Of a stretch of DNA of 64,000 bases, positions 49,511 through 60,429 are shown one piece after another. The stretch spans positions 22,110 through 86,109 of the forward strand of contig NZ_JARUQR010000006.1 of the NCBI RefSeq assembly GCF_029767005.1, read 5' to 3'. Positions within the stretch are counted from its first letter, which is position 1, and the number at the start of each line of letters is the position of its first letter. The notes under the pieces were generated by a model. The model was not told the origin of the DNA, did no database searches, and was given only the letters and a program-made list of their open reading frames with translations. This stretch comes from Thiomicrorhabdus sp. ZW0627 (GTDB lineage Bacteria > Pseudomonadota > Gammaproteobacteria > Thiomicrospirales > Thiomicrospiraceae). Made by a program: the position numbers and the translations under genes.

Positions 49511-50701
49511 TTATGTTAAAACTGCGAGCGCCTCCCTAAACGCCTGCAAGTACACGGCACCGTAAGCAGCGCCTCGATCCTGCATTTTACTCTGTTCAAA
49601 CGATTTTGCCATATTCAGAAGACGGCCATAGTCCCCACTCTCATTGATCACCCCTTCTATAATTCGGTTATCCAATGGTAACTGTATCAATGCATCTTCC
49701 ATTGGTTGATTCATAATCACATCCAACAATGAGAACAGTCCTGCCAAATAAAACGAATCTTCAAACCCAAGTCCTTCTTCAATAGCCACCGTTCTCATAA
49801 ATTCTGCACGTGTCAACGCCATTACAAACACTTCCGGCACCACTTCACCAGTACTAGACAGAGAAAGCATAGTACTCCAGGCTTGCACTCTTCGTAATCC
49901 GAAAAACACGACAACCTGTCTAATATCACTAAACTCCGGCATCGTCCGGCTACGATAGTGCCACGCCATCTTCAGCAGTTTGTGCGACAAGCCTACATCA
50001 CGTTTTATGATACTTTCCAAATCTTCCAAATTTACATTCGGCTCGGTGATTGCCTTCAAAAGTTCCAACAGATTCAGTCTGGCCGCCGAGATTTTCTTGC
50101 CTTGAAGCACATCCGGTTTTGCGAAGAAATACCCCTGAAACAGATCACATCCTGCATTCAAGCAGGCCTGATAGACTTCTTGGGTTTCAACCTTTTCGGC
50201 CAATAACTTTGCATCGGTAATTCGTCTGATACTCGAACAAAGTAAATCAATCTTATCTAGAGAAATCTTGTTTACTTCAATCTTGATGACATCGGCCAAA
50301 TCAAGAAGCGGCAAATACTCTCTTTTAAAGACAAAATCGTCCAAAGCGATTTTAAAACCCAGGTTTTTAAGTCTCTGCAAACCCGAAATCACTTGTTCCG
50401 TAGGACGTATATTCTCAAGCACCTCAATGACAATGAACTTAGAATTAAAAGGCGGATCGACCTCTTCGTGGAAAAAAGACTCCGGAAAATTCACATAAGC
50501 TTTAAAGGGGCCGACCAGCTTTTCCATACCAAACCCCAGAACGGCGTTTGAGATGACCGTCTCAGTGGCATGATCCGGACAGTCGAACTCGGCCGAACGT
50601 TCAGAACCATGACTTCTAAACAACAATTCATAAGCTGCGAGTTCCAAGTTCCGGTTGAATACCGGCTGTCGGCCAATAAAAATATCGGAAGCAGTCACCA
50701 T
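49511..50701 (-). CDS. EAL-HDOD signalling protein (YuxH-like)
   Basis: A 396-residue protein started at ATG 50701. The N-terminal EAL domain (about residues 1-190) begins DIFIGRQPVFNRNLELAAYELLFRS, with ELL in place of EAL. It keeps other c-di-GMP positions (YVNFPESF, IALDDF, VIKIEV, LAEKVET). The C-terminal HDOD domain follows (about 200-390, with DVGLSHKLLKM and IRQVVVFFGLRRVQAW). Such proteins regulate motility or biofilm; phosphodiesterase activity is uncertain. It is monocistronic with a sigma70-like promoter upstream. It ends 20 bp from the HDAC-like start, so the two are likely cotranscribed. Confidence 0.88.
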   Translation of the reverse strand: MVTASDIFIGRQPVFNRNLELAAYELLFRSHGSERSAEFDCPDHATETVISNAVLGFGMEKLVGPFKAYVNFPESFFHEEVDPPFNSKFIVIEVLENIRPTEQVISGLQRLKNLGFKIALDDFVFKREYLPLLDLADVIKIEVNKISLDKIDLLCSSIRRITDAKLLAEKVETQEVYQACLNAGCDLFQGYFFAKPDVLQGKKISAARLNLLELLKAITEPNVNLEDLESIIKRDVGLSHKLLKMAWHYRSRTMPEFSDIRQVVVFFGLRRVQAWSTMLSLSSTGEVVPEVFVMALTRAEFMRTVAIEEGLGFEDSFYLAGLFSLLDVIMNQPMEDALIQLPLDNRIIEGVINESGDYGRLLNMAKSFEQSKMQDRGAAYGAVYLQAFREALAVLT

Positions 50702-50746
50702 AATGCACACCTAAATAAACATTTTATAAATTAAGCAAAAGTGCGC

Positions 50747-50774
50747 ATTATATATCCATATTGCGTATTTACAA
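50747..50774 (-). promoter_or_regulatory. sigma70-like promoter of the EAL-HDOD gene
   Basis: TTGTAA (-35, 50769-50774) and a perfect TATAAT (-10, 50747-50752) are 16 nt apart on the minus strand, about 46 nt upstream of the start codon. Confidence 0.6.
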
Positions 50775-50971
50775 GCTTTCCACAAAATTTTCACGGTAAA
50801 TAAGCTATTCCCCCTTCCTTAACAGACTCAATCTGCCCCAAAAGAAAAACCCAAACAAGCTAAAAACCGCCTAATTAATTGATCTATATAAATAATCTAT
50901 TAGAAGTAGTAAACTTAAACACATATATTCCAACCTAGTAATTTACCGCATTAAATAAGAGCGATTAGAAG

Positions 50972-53686
50972 ATGTCGAACAGCCCCAACGTCACTCAGCA
51001 GGAATATTTCTTAAAAGAGGATTTGACGATCGTTTCCCGCACCGATCTGGTCGGAAACATTCTTGAAGCGAACGAAGCTTTTATCGAAGCCAGTGGTTAC
51101 GACTGGAAAGAACTTGTCGGCAAACCGCACAACATTCTGCGTCATCCGGATGTTCCCGCAGCGGTTTTCAAAGACTTCTGGAGCACTATCCAAGCCGGAA
51201 AACCTTGGTCGCAAATCGTCAAGAACAGAAGAAAAAACGGTGATCATTACTGGGTGGTGGCAAACGCCACCCCCATTTTCGAAAAAGGCGAAATTGTCGG
51301 TTACATGTCAGTCCGAACCCCTGCATCCGAAGAACAGAAACACATTGCTACCCAGGCTTACAACGACATAAGCACGGGGAGAATAAAACTGGTCAACGGT
51401 GAAATCCAAACACTCAAAAGCCGGTTTGACATTTTCAATCACTTCAACCTGACCACGATCGTTTCTTTTCTGTCATCGCTTCTTTTGATTTCAATATTCA
51501 CCTCCCTGACGATCAATACAGGCATTCCCTCTTCCTACTTTGAAATCTTCGACATTCTAATCATCTTGGTGATCCTGTATGCAACACACGTTAACGGCAA
51601 ACGTTTAAAAGAACTGGAAGGATACATCACCTCGATTTCCGAAGGAAATTTCAATAATCCGATCAAAAGCCAGGGGAAAAGTCTGATCAGCCGGGTACTC
51701 GGGCGTCTCAAATCCATGCAGATCAAACTTGGCGCAGACTTTGACGATACCAAAGCGTCACTGAATAACGCAAAACGTATTGAAAGCGCTCTTGACTCAG
51801 CCTCGTCCAACATCATGGTCGCCGACCGTTTCAGAAGCATCATTTTCATGAACCAGTCCGTCAGAAAAATGCTTAAGAAAATCGAGGCGGACATCCAGAA
51901 AGACCTGCCGGAATTCGATGCTGACAATCTAATTCGTCAAAGCATAGATGTCTTTCATAAACACCCTCAACATCAACAGTCCATATTGGAAAATCTGACT
52001 AAAACCTATAACGCCCGCATCCATCTGGGCAAAGAAATCGTCGACCTAGTTGTCGATCCGATATTTGATGAAAAACATGATCGCATCGGAACCGTTGCGG
52101 AATGGAAGCTGATGACGATTCAACTCGCGATTGAAGACGAAATCGAACACATCGTTTCCGATGCAGCGAAAGGAAATTTGAATGGACGAATCCAAGTAGA
52201 ACGCCTGAGCGGATTCGAAAAAACGCTTTCACTCTCGATCAACCAACTCCTCGACAGCTTTGCAGAGACCACCCAGAGCCTGAACATCATCCTATCCCAT
52301 ATGAGCGACGGTGATCTCAGCCAACGACTACACGGCGAATTCGAAGGGGAGCTCTTAGCCATGAAAGTAGCGATCAATAACGCACTTTCTAACATCGCCC
52401 TCACCTTCGGCAAGGTCAAGCTTGGATCACAAGAGATCAGTAACATGTCCAAGGAGGTCGCAGTCGCCAGTGAAGATCTCTCGGACCGTACACAACAACA
52501 GGCGGCTTCACTGGAACAGACCGCAGCGACCATGGAAGAACTGACAGCCACCCTGCAACTTTCGGCCGAACACTCGGAAAAAGCGAACGAGATCGCCCAC
52601 GATTCGGCAGAACAAGCTGAAAACGGCGTTGGCGTCATGAACAAAACCATGGAGGCTATGAACGGCATCAGCGAGCTTAGCAAAAAGATCGGCGAAATCA
52701 CCAGCGTCATTGACGGCATTGCCTTCCAGACCAACCTGCTTGCACTCAACGCCGCCGTAGAAGCGGCACGTGCCGGAGAGCATGGCCGCGGTTTTGCGGT
52801 GGTGGCTGGCGAAGTACGCAACCTGGCTCAGAAATCAGCGGAATCCTCTAAAGAGATCTCCGCCTTGATCACCACCGCTTCTTCACAAATCGAAACAGGT
52901 ACCGAACTGGTGAATCAAACCGGCCTCGCCTTCCAGGAAATGGTGGATAAAATCCACGAGGTGGAAACCCTGGTTTCAGAGGTCTCGACCACAACCGCAG
53001 AGCAAGCCAAAGGCATTTCCGAAGTCAATCAGGCCGTCGCTAATCTGGACCAGATGACACAACAAAACGCGGCACTGGTCGAACAACTTTCTGCCACCGC
53101 CGGCAATATGAATTCTCAGGCCACGACCCAGGCGGAATTCGTCGACCGTTTCAAACTCGGCGACATGAAAGTCAGCAACCATTCTTTAGCTAAAAGCATC
53201 GATTTCGCCGAAGCGAAAATGATGCACTTGTCTTGGAACGTCAAACTCGAAAACCTATTGGCTGACCAAAAAACCGACATTGACCACCAAGCCGCTCGAG
53301 ACTATAAAAGCTGCCCACTTGGAAAATGGATTCTGAGCGAAGGTCAGAAATATAATGGACTTCCAGCCATGCAGTCTCTGATAACAATCCACAAACAATT
53401 CCATGAAACCTTGGGACAAGTCATACAAGCGAAGGAAGAAGGCAATCTGGAACTGGCCCAAGAAGTAAAAGATAAATTTGTAACCCTATCGGACAAGGTC
53501 ATGGATGCGATCGATCATTTGGAAGAAGCGGTAGGCAGACAAGCCATTGAAAACTCGACCGTCAAACTGGCCAAACCTGCTTCACCTGAAAATCAGGCAA
53601 CCGCCGGATTACTGGATAAAACGGTCATAGACGACTTCTCCGGAAAATCCCCCAAGCCCCAAAACTCGGAATGGGGTGAGTTTTAA
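50972..53686 (+). CDS. PAS-containing methyl-accepting chemotaxis protein with C-terminal CZB domain
   Basis: A 904-residue receptor. The N-terminal cytoplasmic PAS domain (about 15-120) has the Aer-like block [21 protein letters not shown] and [14 protein letters not shown]. Two closely spaced membrane helices follow (about 161-181 and 190-206) with no periplasmic sensor. A long HAMP-like linker leads to the signalling hairpin with tip [20 protein letters not shown] near residue 580. Residues about 745-865 form a CZB zinc-binding domain ([23 protein letters not shown]). It probably senses internal redox or zinc/hypochlorite-related signals. The palindromic terminator at 53708 follows. Confidence 0.93.
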   Translation: MSNSPNVTQQEYFLKEDLTIVSRTDLVGNILEANEAFIEASGYDWKELVGKPHNILRHPDVPAAVFKDFWSTIQAGKPWSQIVKNRRKNGDHYWVVANATPIFEKGEIVGYMSVRTPASEEQKHIATQAYNDISTGRIKLVNGEIQTLKSRFDIFNHFNLTTIVSFLSSLLLISIFTSLTINTGIPSSYFEIFDILIILVILYATHVNGKRLKELEGYITSISEGNFNNPIKSQGKSLISRVLGRLKSMQIKLGADFDDTKASLNNAKRIESALDSASSNIMVADRFRSIIFMNQSVRKMLKKIEADIQKDLPEFDADNLIRQSIDVFHKHPQHQQSILENLTKTYNARIHLGKEIVDLVVDPIFDEKHDRIGTVAEWKLMTIQLAIEDEIEHIVSDAAKGNLNGRIQVERLSGFEKTLSLSINQLLDSFAETTQSLNIILSHMSDGDLSQRLHGEFEGELLAMKVAINNALSNIALTFGKVKLGSQEISNMSKEVAVASEDLSDRTQQQAASLEQTAATMEELTATLQLSAEHSEKANEIAHDSAEQAENGVGVMNKTMEAMNGISELSKKIGEITSVIDGIAFQTNLLALNAAVEAARAGEHGRGFAVVAGEVRNLAQKSAESSKEISALITTASSQIETGTELVNQTGLAFQEMVDKIHEVETLVSEVSTTTAEQAKGISEVNQAVANLDQMTQQNAALVEQLSATAGNMNSQATTQAEFVDRFKLGDMKVSNHSLAKSIDFAEAKMMHLSWNVKLENLLADQKTDIDHQAARDYKSCPLGKWILSEGQKYNGLPAMQSLITIHKQFHETLGQVIQAKEEGNLELAQEVKDKFVTLSDKVMDAIDHLEEAVGRQAIENSTVKLAKPASPENQATAGLLDKTVIDDFSGKSPKPQNSEWGEF

Positions 53687-53707
53687 TACTGCTGAATGAA
53701 CAAAAAC

Positions 53708-53735
53708 AAAAGCCAACAGGCCTGTTGGCTTTTTT
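53708..53735. terminator. Bidirectional terminator built on the CAGGCCTG palindrome
   Basis: A perfect 26-nt palindrome (half-site AAAAGCCAACAGG, 53708-53733) is followed by T-runs on both strands. It ends the chemoreceptor gene on the plus strand and parE on the minus strand. CAGGCCTG forms its centre. Confidence 0.88.
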
Positions 53736-53751
53736 GAGAAAGCTGAACGAC

Positions 53752-55650
<1,899 letters not shown>

Positions 55651-55705
55651 CTAGTGATAAAATGATGTATAAATTTCATTAATTTCAGAATCATATCATA
55701 GAACC

Positions 55706-56362
55706 ATGCCAAATCGAGATTACCATCAAGAACGCCGTGACTACCAGTTTGCACAACTGAACCGCGATTCGCTCAAAAGCGATCCGTTCGAGCAATTTTC
55801 ACACTGGATGGAAGCGGCAATCGAACAGAAAATCTGCGATCCGACGGCGATGTCGGTATCCAGCGTCGACGCTGAAGGACAGCCGCACAGTCGTATCGTG
55901 CTTTTGAAGGCTTTCGACCGCAACGGCTTTGTGTTCTATACCCACTACGACAGTGCCAAAGGCCATCAGTTCGATGACAATGACAAAGTCGCCCTGTTAT
56001 TCTTCTGGCCGGACATGGACCGCCAGATCCGCATAGAAGGCCGGATTGAAAAGATTTCCGCCGAACAATCCGAAGCCTATTTTCAAAGCCGACCAAGAGA
56101 CAGTCAATTGGCGGCATTCATCTCCAAACAAAGCCAGGTCGTGCCTGACCGAACTACTTTGGAAAATAACATGATGAAAGCCAGCGAACAATACGACCAG
56201 CAAACAATCCCGCATCCGGAACATTGGGGCGGATACCGAATTCTAGCGCATAACTTCGAGTTCTGGCAGGGGCGTCCAAACCGTCTGCACGACCGTTTCC
56301 GCTACCAAAAAGTCCAAAATGAAACTGAACAGGCCTGGTCGATAGACCGCTTGGCGCCATAA
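55706..56362 (+). CDS. pdxH: Pyridoxamine/pyridoxine 5'-phosphate oxidase
   Basis: FMN enzyme of vitamin B6 synthesis and salvage. The 218-residue protein equals the E. coli length. It has SRIVLLKAFDRNGFVFYTHY, the FMN-binding DSAKGHQFD and the C-terminal EFWQGRPNRLHDRFRY signature. It starts at ATG 55706, diverging from parE, and ung follows 24 bp later. A CAGGCCTG copy lies close to its 3' end (56330-56337). Confidence 0.97.
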   Translation: MPNRDYHQERRDYQFAQLNRDSLKSDPFEQFSHWMEAAIEQKICDPTAMSVSSVDAEGQPHSRIVLLKAFDRNGFVFYTHYDSAKGHQFDDNDKVALLFFWPDMDRQIRIEGRIEKISAEQSEAYFQSRPRDSQLAAFISKQSQVVPDRTTLENNMMKASEQYDQQTIPHPEHWGGYRILAHNFEFWQGRPNRLHDRFRYQKVQNETEQAWSIDRLAP

Positions 56363-56386
56363 TAAAGGCTGCTCGACCCATAAATC

Positions 56387-57070
56387 ATGCAAGATATCCT
56401 TACCAAACTTTCAGACAGTTGGACCAACATCGTTGGCACCGAATTTGATAAACCCTACATGCAGAAGCTAGAGCGCTTTCTCGATGAAGAACAATCTGCC
56501 TGCAAACACATCCTGCCGCAAAAAGAACTCTGGTTCAATGCACTGAACAGTACTTCTTTCGAACAAACCAAAGTGGTCATTCTAGGTCAAGATCCTTACC
56601 CGACACCGGGACACGCCCACGGTTTATGTTTTTCGGTTCAACCGGATGTGAAGCCTCTGCCAAAATCCCTGTTGAATATTAATAAAGAATTATTAAGTGA
56701 CGTCGGCGTGGACAACAGTCACACGGGATACCTACAACCCTGGGCGGAACAAGGCGTATTGCTGCTCAATGCCGTACTGACGGTCGAAGCCAACAAAGCC
56801 AATTCTCATCAAAACAAAGGCTGGGAACAATTCACCGACCGAATCATCCAAGCTGTGAACGACGAGAAACAGCATTGCGTATTCATTCTTTGGGGTAGCT
56901 ACGCCCAGAAAAAAGGCCGCATTATTGATCGCAGCCGTCACCTGGTTCTGGAAAGCGCCCACCCGTCTCCTCTGTCAGCCTACCGAGGATTTTTCGGGAG
57001 CCGTCCCTTTTCGCAGACCAATGAGTATTTACAACTGCATCAAAAAACACCCATTAATTGGCAGTTGTAA
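56387..57070 (+). CDS. ung: Uracil-DNA glycosylase
   Basis: Removes uracil from DNA. The 227-residue family 1 enzyme has the catalytic water-activating GQDPYPTPGHAHGLCFSV. The uracil-binding LLLNAVLTVE and the His-containing HPSPLSAYRGFFGSRPFS loop are also present. It lies 24 bp after pdxH, probably in one transcript. Confidence 0.97.
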   Translation: MQDILTKLSDSWTNIVGTEFDKPYMQKLERFLDEEQSACKHILPQKELWFNALNSTSFEQTKVVILGQDPYPTPGHAHGLCFSVQPDVKPLPKSLLNINKELLSDVGVDNSHTGYLQPWAEQGVLLLNAVLTVEANKANSHQNKGWEQFTDRIIQAVNDEKQHCVFILWGSYAQKKGRIIDRSRHLVLESAHPSPLSAYRGFFGSRPFSQTNEYLQLHQKTPINWQL

Positions 57071-57120
57071 ATCCAGTTCCCATGACATAACCTCTCATTA
57101 AATACGCTTATTACTCCATG

Positions 57121-57147
57121 TAAAAATTCAGGTATCTATACTGATAA
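57121..57147 (+). promoter_or_regulatory. Candidate sigma28 (FliA) promoter of the chemoreceptor gene
   Basis: TAAAAATT-N11-ACTGATAA matches the enterobacterial FliA consensus (TAAAGTTT-N11-GCCGATAA) at six of eight positions in each box, with the exact spacer. It lies about 50 nt upstream of the GTG start. It suits a gene in the flagellar-chemotaxis regulon. Confidence 0.6.
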
Positions 57148-57196
57148 TCACGTGCTATTCTCTTGCAACTCAATCAAGTGATTCCAGGGAGAGCAC

Positions 57197-58972
57197 GTGA
57201 AACAACCAAGTCTATGGAGCCGCACCAAAATCTCTACTTTAAGTACCCTGCTATTAGGAATGATGATCATGGCAGGCATCTTCTTCACCACAGCCTTTTC
57301 TTTGATCAAGTCGGATACTCAAGAGATCCACGAACACTGGCAACAGTATCAATCAGCACCTGATCAGGCCGCAGCAAAACAGCAAGCCGATCAACTCGAA
57401 ACCAGCATCGTCAAAGTGAATCAGCTTACGACCTACTTTATTTTTGCCGTACTGGTGGCCGTGATCGCTTTCATAATTCTGATGTACGCGACCCTGATCG
57501 TCAAAATCGCGAGACCCTTGAGTCAGATGCAGAAAGGAATCACCGGAATCACCCAAAGCAACGATTTTTCGGAACAGCTCGCGGTCAAATTCGAAGATGA
57601 GGTCGGCCAAGTGCAACACAGTTTCAACCACCTGACCAAAAACCTGAAATCCATTTTCAATGAAACCAACTACCACCTGGACAAAGTCGCCAACGGAGAA
57701 TTCGACCAAACAATCGAAGTGGAAGTCGGCGGAGACCTGTTGGAATTCAAAAACCATGTCAACGCCTCAATCAAAAGTGTGGCGCATACCATGCACTCTT
57801 TAGAATCAGTGGCCGATGCCATCGCCCAAGGCGACTTTACGGCACGCATGGACAGCTCGGTTCAGGGGGAATTAAAGCAAAAAGTGGACAACGCCATGAT
57901 TTCAATGGATCAAATCGTGGACAACATCAACCAAATCATGCAACAAGTTTCCCAATGCGAATTGAAGAAGCGCATCGACGTCCAAGCCAATGGCCGACTT
58001 AACGAACTGAAATCCTATATCAACAATGCGCTGGACACACTTGAAAACGGTCTCAACGCGATCAACTCATCCATTGAGTCTTTAGCAGACAGAAATCTGA
58101 CCTATCAGATTAATCAGAACTTTTCCGGTGAAATGGAAGTGGTCAAGCAACAGCTCAACAACACCACGTTGCAACTGAATTCAACATTACAGATGGTCAG
58201 CGAGACGTCGAACATGGTCAACAACGATATCGGCCTGATTTCCGAGAGCAACCAGGAATTAGCAGAACGCACTCAGATGCAAGCGGCATCCATCGAACAG
58301 ACCGCTGCCGCCATGGAAGAGATGACCTCCACTGTCAGCCAGACAGCGGACAGCGCTATGCGTGCCAGCCAACTGACCGAAGACACTCGACAACTCGCAC
58401 ATGAAGGTCTACAGGTCATGAACTGTTCCGTACAGTCGATGCAACAGATTCAAAATTCCAGCATACGCATCAGCGACATCATCGGAATGATTGACAGCAT
58501 TGCCTTCCAAACCAATCTATTGGCTCTGAATGCGGCTGTGGAAGCGGCTCGTGCAGGAGAACAAGGAAGAGGATTTGCCGTCGTAGCGGGAGAAGTCCGA
58601 ACACTGGCTCAAAAGTCTTCCGATGCAGCCAAGGAAATTCGAGAACTGATCGACGAGGTCGTACATCAGGTCAATGAAGGAGCCGACCAACTGAATCAAA
58701 GCAGTGAAGCGTTTGACCAGATCAACCTGAGCATACAGACAGTCAACGACATCGTCGTTGAAATCACCACCAGCGCCCAAGAACAGGCGCAAGGTATTCA
58801 ACAGGTGAATCAGGCAATCAGTGATCTGGATGCGGGTATCCAGCAGAATACCCGTATGGTGGAAGAAACTTCGAACCACTCCTACAAACTGGTACAGCAG
58901 GCCAAGCAGCTAACGGAAGAAGTTTTGCTGTTTACGGTCGACGGTTCGCTCTGTTTGCCGAACCGATCATAA
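57197..58972 (+). CDS. Methyl-accepting chemotaxis protein with minimal periplasmic part
   Basis: A 591-residue receptor started at GTG 57197 with SD GGGAGAG. Two membrane helices (about 12-35 and 78-100) enclose a short periplasmic segment of about 40 residues, too small for a classical ligand-binding domain. A HAMP domain and a second HAMP-like poly-linker follow. The signalling hairpin has its tip at [20 protein letters not shown] near residue 435. The input signal is unknown; it may sense membrane or energy state. A hairpin terminator lies just downstream. Confidence 0.92.
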   Translation: MKQPSLWSRTKISTLSTLLLGMMIMAGIFFTTAFSLIKSDTQEIHEHWQQYQSAPDQAAAKQQADQLETSIVKVNQLTTYFIFAVLVAVIAFIILMYATLIVKIARPLSQMQKGITGITQSNDFSEQLAVKFEDEVGQVQHSFNHLTKNLKSIFNETNYHLDKVANGEFDQTIEVEVGGDLLEFKNHVNASIKSVAHTMHSLESVADAIAQGDFTARMDSSVQGELKQKVDNAMISMDQIVDNINQIMQQVSQCELKKRIDVQANGRLNELKSYINNALDTLENGLNAINSSIESLADRNLTYQINQNFSGEMEVVKQQLNNTTLQLNSTLQMVSETSNMVNNDIGLISESNQELAERTQMQAASIEQTAAAMEEMTSTVSQTADSAMRASQLTEDTRQLAHEGLQVMNCSVQSMQQIQNSSIRISDIIGMIDSIAFQTNLLALNAAVEAARAGEQGRGFAVVAGEVRTLAQKSSDAAKEIRELIDEVVHQVNEGADQLNQSSEAFDQINLSIQTVNDIVVEITTSAQEQAQGIQQVNQAISDLDAGIQQNTRMVEETSNHSYKLVQQAKQLTEEVLLFTVDGSLCLPNRS

Positions 58973-58998
58973 GTTAACTTTCACTACGCTAAAACAAA

Positions 58999-59026
58999 TC
59001 AGGCCCGTTCTTATGAACAGGCCTGA
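58999..59026 (+). terminator. Terminator of the chemoreceptor gene, containing CAGGCCTG
   Basis: TCAGGCCcGTTC and GAACAGGCCTGA form a 12-bp stem with one mismatch and a TTAT loop, followed by six T residues on the plus strand. The right arm contains the CAGGCCTG octamer. Confidence 0.8.
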
Positions 59027-59080
59027 CCATTTTTTATCGCTTACCCCATTCACGAAGACCGGAGCTTTTTCGGTGTTTCG

Positions 59081-59803
59081 TCATTTGTTATCCGGTTTTT
59101 CCAGAAAACGGCTATACCAATCTTCAATAGCCTGATTGATTTCAGCCACACTCATCTCCGATACATCCAACGGCGGACTGATGTGCATCTCGATCAATCC
59201 CGGTCTCTTGATGAAACTGTTCTTAGGCCAATAACTGCCCGCATTGTGCGCCACCAGATAGATCGGGCAATTCACCTTCTTCGCCAACATGGCGCCGCCG
59301 ACATTAATTTTCCCTATTTGACCAGGCGGCATCCGAGTTCCTTCCGGAAACAGCACTATCCAGTCCCCTTGCTTCAAACGTGCCTGACCTTCGGACAACA
59401 ATTGATTCAAGGCTTGACGGCCTGCGGAACGGTCGATTGCAATCGGATGCAACAGTTTCATACCCCAGCCGAAAAAAGGAATTTTCAACAATTCTCTTTT
59501 CAGAACATACGCCTGACGTGGAAAAATCTGCTGAAAAGCCAAAGTCTCCCAAGCCGATTCATGACGCGACAAAATCAACCCCGGCTGAGTTTCATCGACA
59601 TGTTCCATACCATGAACTTTATATCGTAAGCCGCATGTCCAACGTAACCAGGTCAGACAAAAACGCGCCCAATAATGCATAAATGCATAACGTGTTTGAA
59701 ACGAAAACGGACGGGTGAACTGACCCAAGACCGAAAATAGAATCATGGATACCGTCTGCCCAATCGCGTACAGTAACGACCCAATAAACCAAAAAAACTT
59801 CAT
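59081..59803 (-). CDS. plsC: 1-acyl-sn-glycerol-3-phosphate acyltransferase (PlsC-like)
   Basis: Membrane-bound acyltransferase making phosphatidic acid. The 240-residue protein has an N-terminal membrane helix, the HX4D-type motif in the variant form RHESAWE (Glu in place of Asp), and motif III LFPEGTRMPPG. A Glu variant is, to my knowledge, common in the group encoded next to gmhB. Its start overlaps the gmhB stop by 4 nt (ATGA). It ends the glyQ-glyS-gmhB-plsC run. Confidence 0.9.
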   Translation of the reverse strand: MKFFWFIGSLLYAIGQTVSMILFSVLGQFTRPFSFQTRYAFMHYWARFCLTWLRWTCGLRYKVHGMEHVDETQPGLILSRHESAWETLAFQQIFPRQAYVLKRELLKIPFFGWGMKLLHPIAIDRSAGRQALNQLLSEGQARLKQGDWIVLFPEGTRMPPGQIGKINVGGAMLAKKVNCPIYLVAHNAGSYWPKNSFIKRPGLIEMHISPPLDVSEMSVAEINQAIEDWYSRFLEKPDNK

Positions 59804-60342
59804 TGTAATATCGCCTCCACTGCGGCCAATAGATTGTCATAAACCGGAATGCCTTCCAGCACCGGATCCTGGGTGGCCAGAGTTCGTTCACCTTTTCCAC
59901 TGCGCACCAGATATGGCTGCATATTTTTTGCCAAGGCCACATTCATATCCGCTAAGGTATCCCCTACCATCGGACACCCCTCTAATGAGACACCAAAACG
60001 ATTCTCAATCGCTTGCAGCATACCCGTCGACGGCTTGCGGCACGGTGTTTGGTCGTCACCGACGTAAGGGGAAAAATTGATCCAATCCACCTTGGCGCCT
60101 TGTTCTGCAAGCAGTGCCTGAAGCTTCAAGTGCATGGCACTCAAAGTCGCTCGATCATAATACCCTCTGCGAACTCCGGACTGATTGGTCGCCACAGCAA
60201 CCAGCCAGCCCGCCTTTTTCAAACGCGCAATCGCTTCCAGACTCCCTGGCACAGGATGCCATTCATCCGGAGATTTAATATAAGCGTCGGAATCCTCGTT
60301 GATGACACCATCACGGTCCAAGACGATGATCTTTTGTTGCAT
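59800..60342 (-). CDS. gmhB: D-glycero-beta-D-manno-heptose-1,7-bisphosphate 7-phosphatase
   Basis: HAD phosphatase of ADP-heptose synthesis for LPS inner core. The 180-residue protein has the nucleophile motif VLDRDGVINED, motif II VATNQSGV and motif IV MVGDTLADM. The zinc loop of typical GmhB (CxH...CxC before RKP) is largely absent: the segment reads SPYVGDDQTPCRKP, with one Cys. Zinc-free members exist, so activity is still likely. It follows glyS by 87 bp. Confidence 0.88.
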   Translation of the reverse strand: MQQKIIVLDRDGVINEDSDAYIKSPDEWHPVPGSLEAIARLKKAGWLVAVATNQSGVRRGYYDRATLSAMHLKLQALLAEQGAKVDWINFSPYVGDDQTPCRKPSTGMLQAIENRFGVSLEGCPMVGDTLADMNVALAKNMQPYLVRSGKGERTLATQDPVLEGIPVYDNLLAAVEAILQ

Positions 60343-60364
60343 AAATTCACTCTCGTAAAATACA

Positions 60365-60386
60365 AATTCCCGCCGAAGCGGGAATT
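60365..60386 (-). terminator. Hairpin between glyS and gmhB
   Basis: A 9-bp perfect stem (AATTCCCGC / GCGGGAATT) with a CGAA loop sits in the 87-bp gap. The following T-tract on the minus strand is weak, so it may attenuate rather than stop transcription into gmhB, or protect the glyQS message. Confidence 0.5.
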
Positions 60387-60429
60387 CTGAATCAAACCAT
60401 ATTTCGATTACGGCCTTAGGCTATGTAAA

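Noticed and set aside
60365-60386. REP element between glyS and gmhB
   Set aside because: It resembles common GCGGGAAT-type hairpins but only one copy was found in the window, so a terminator or attenuator is the simpler reading.
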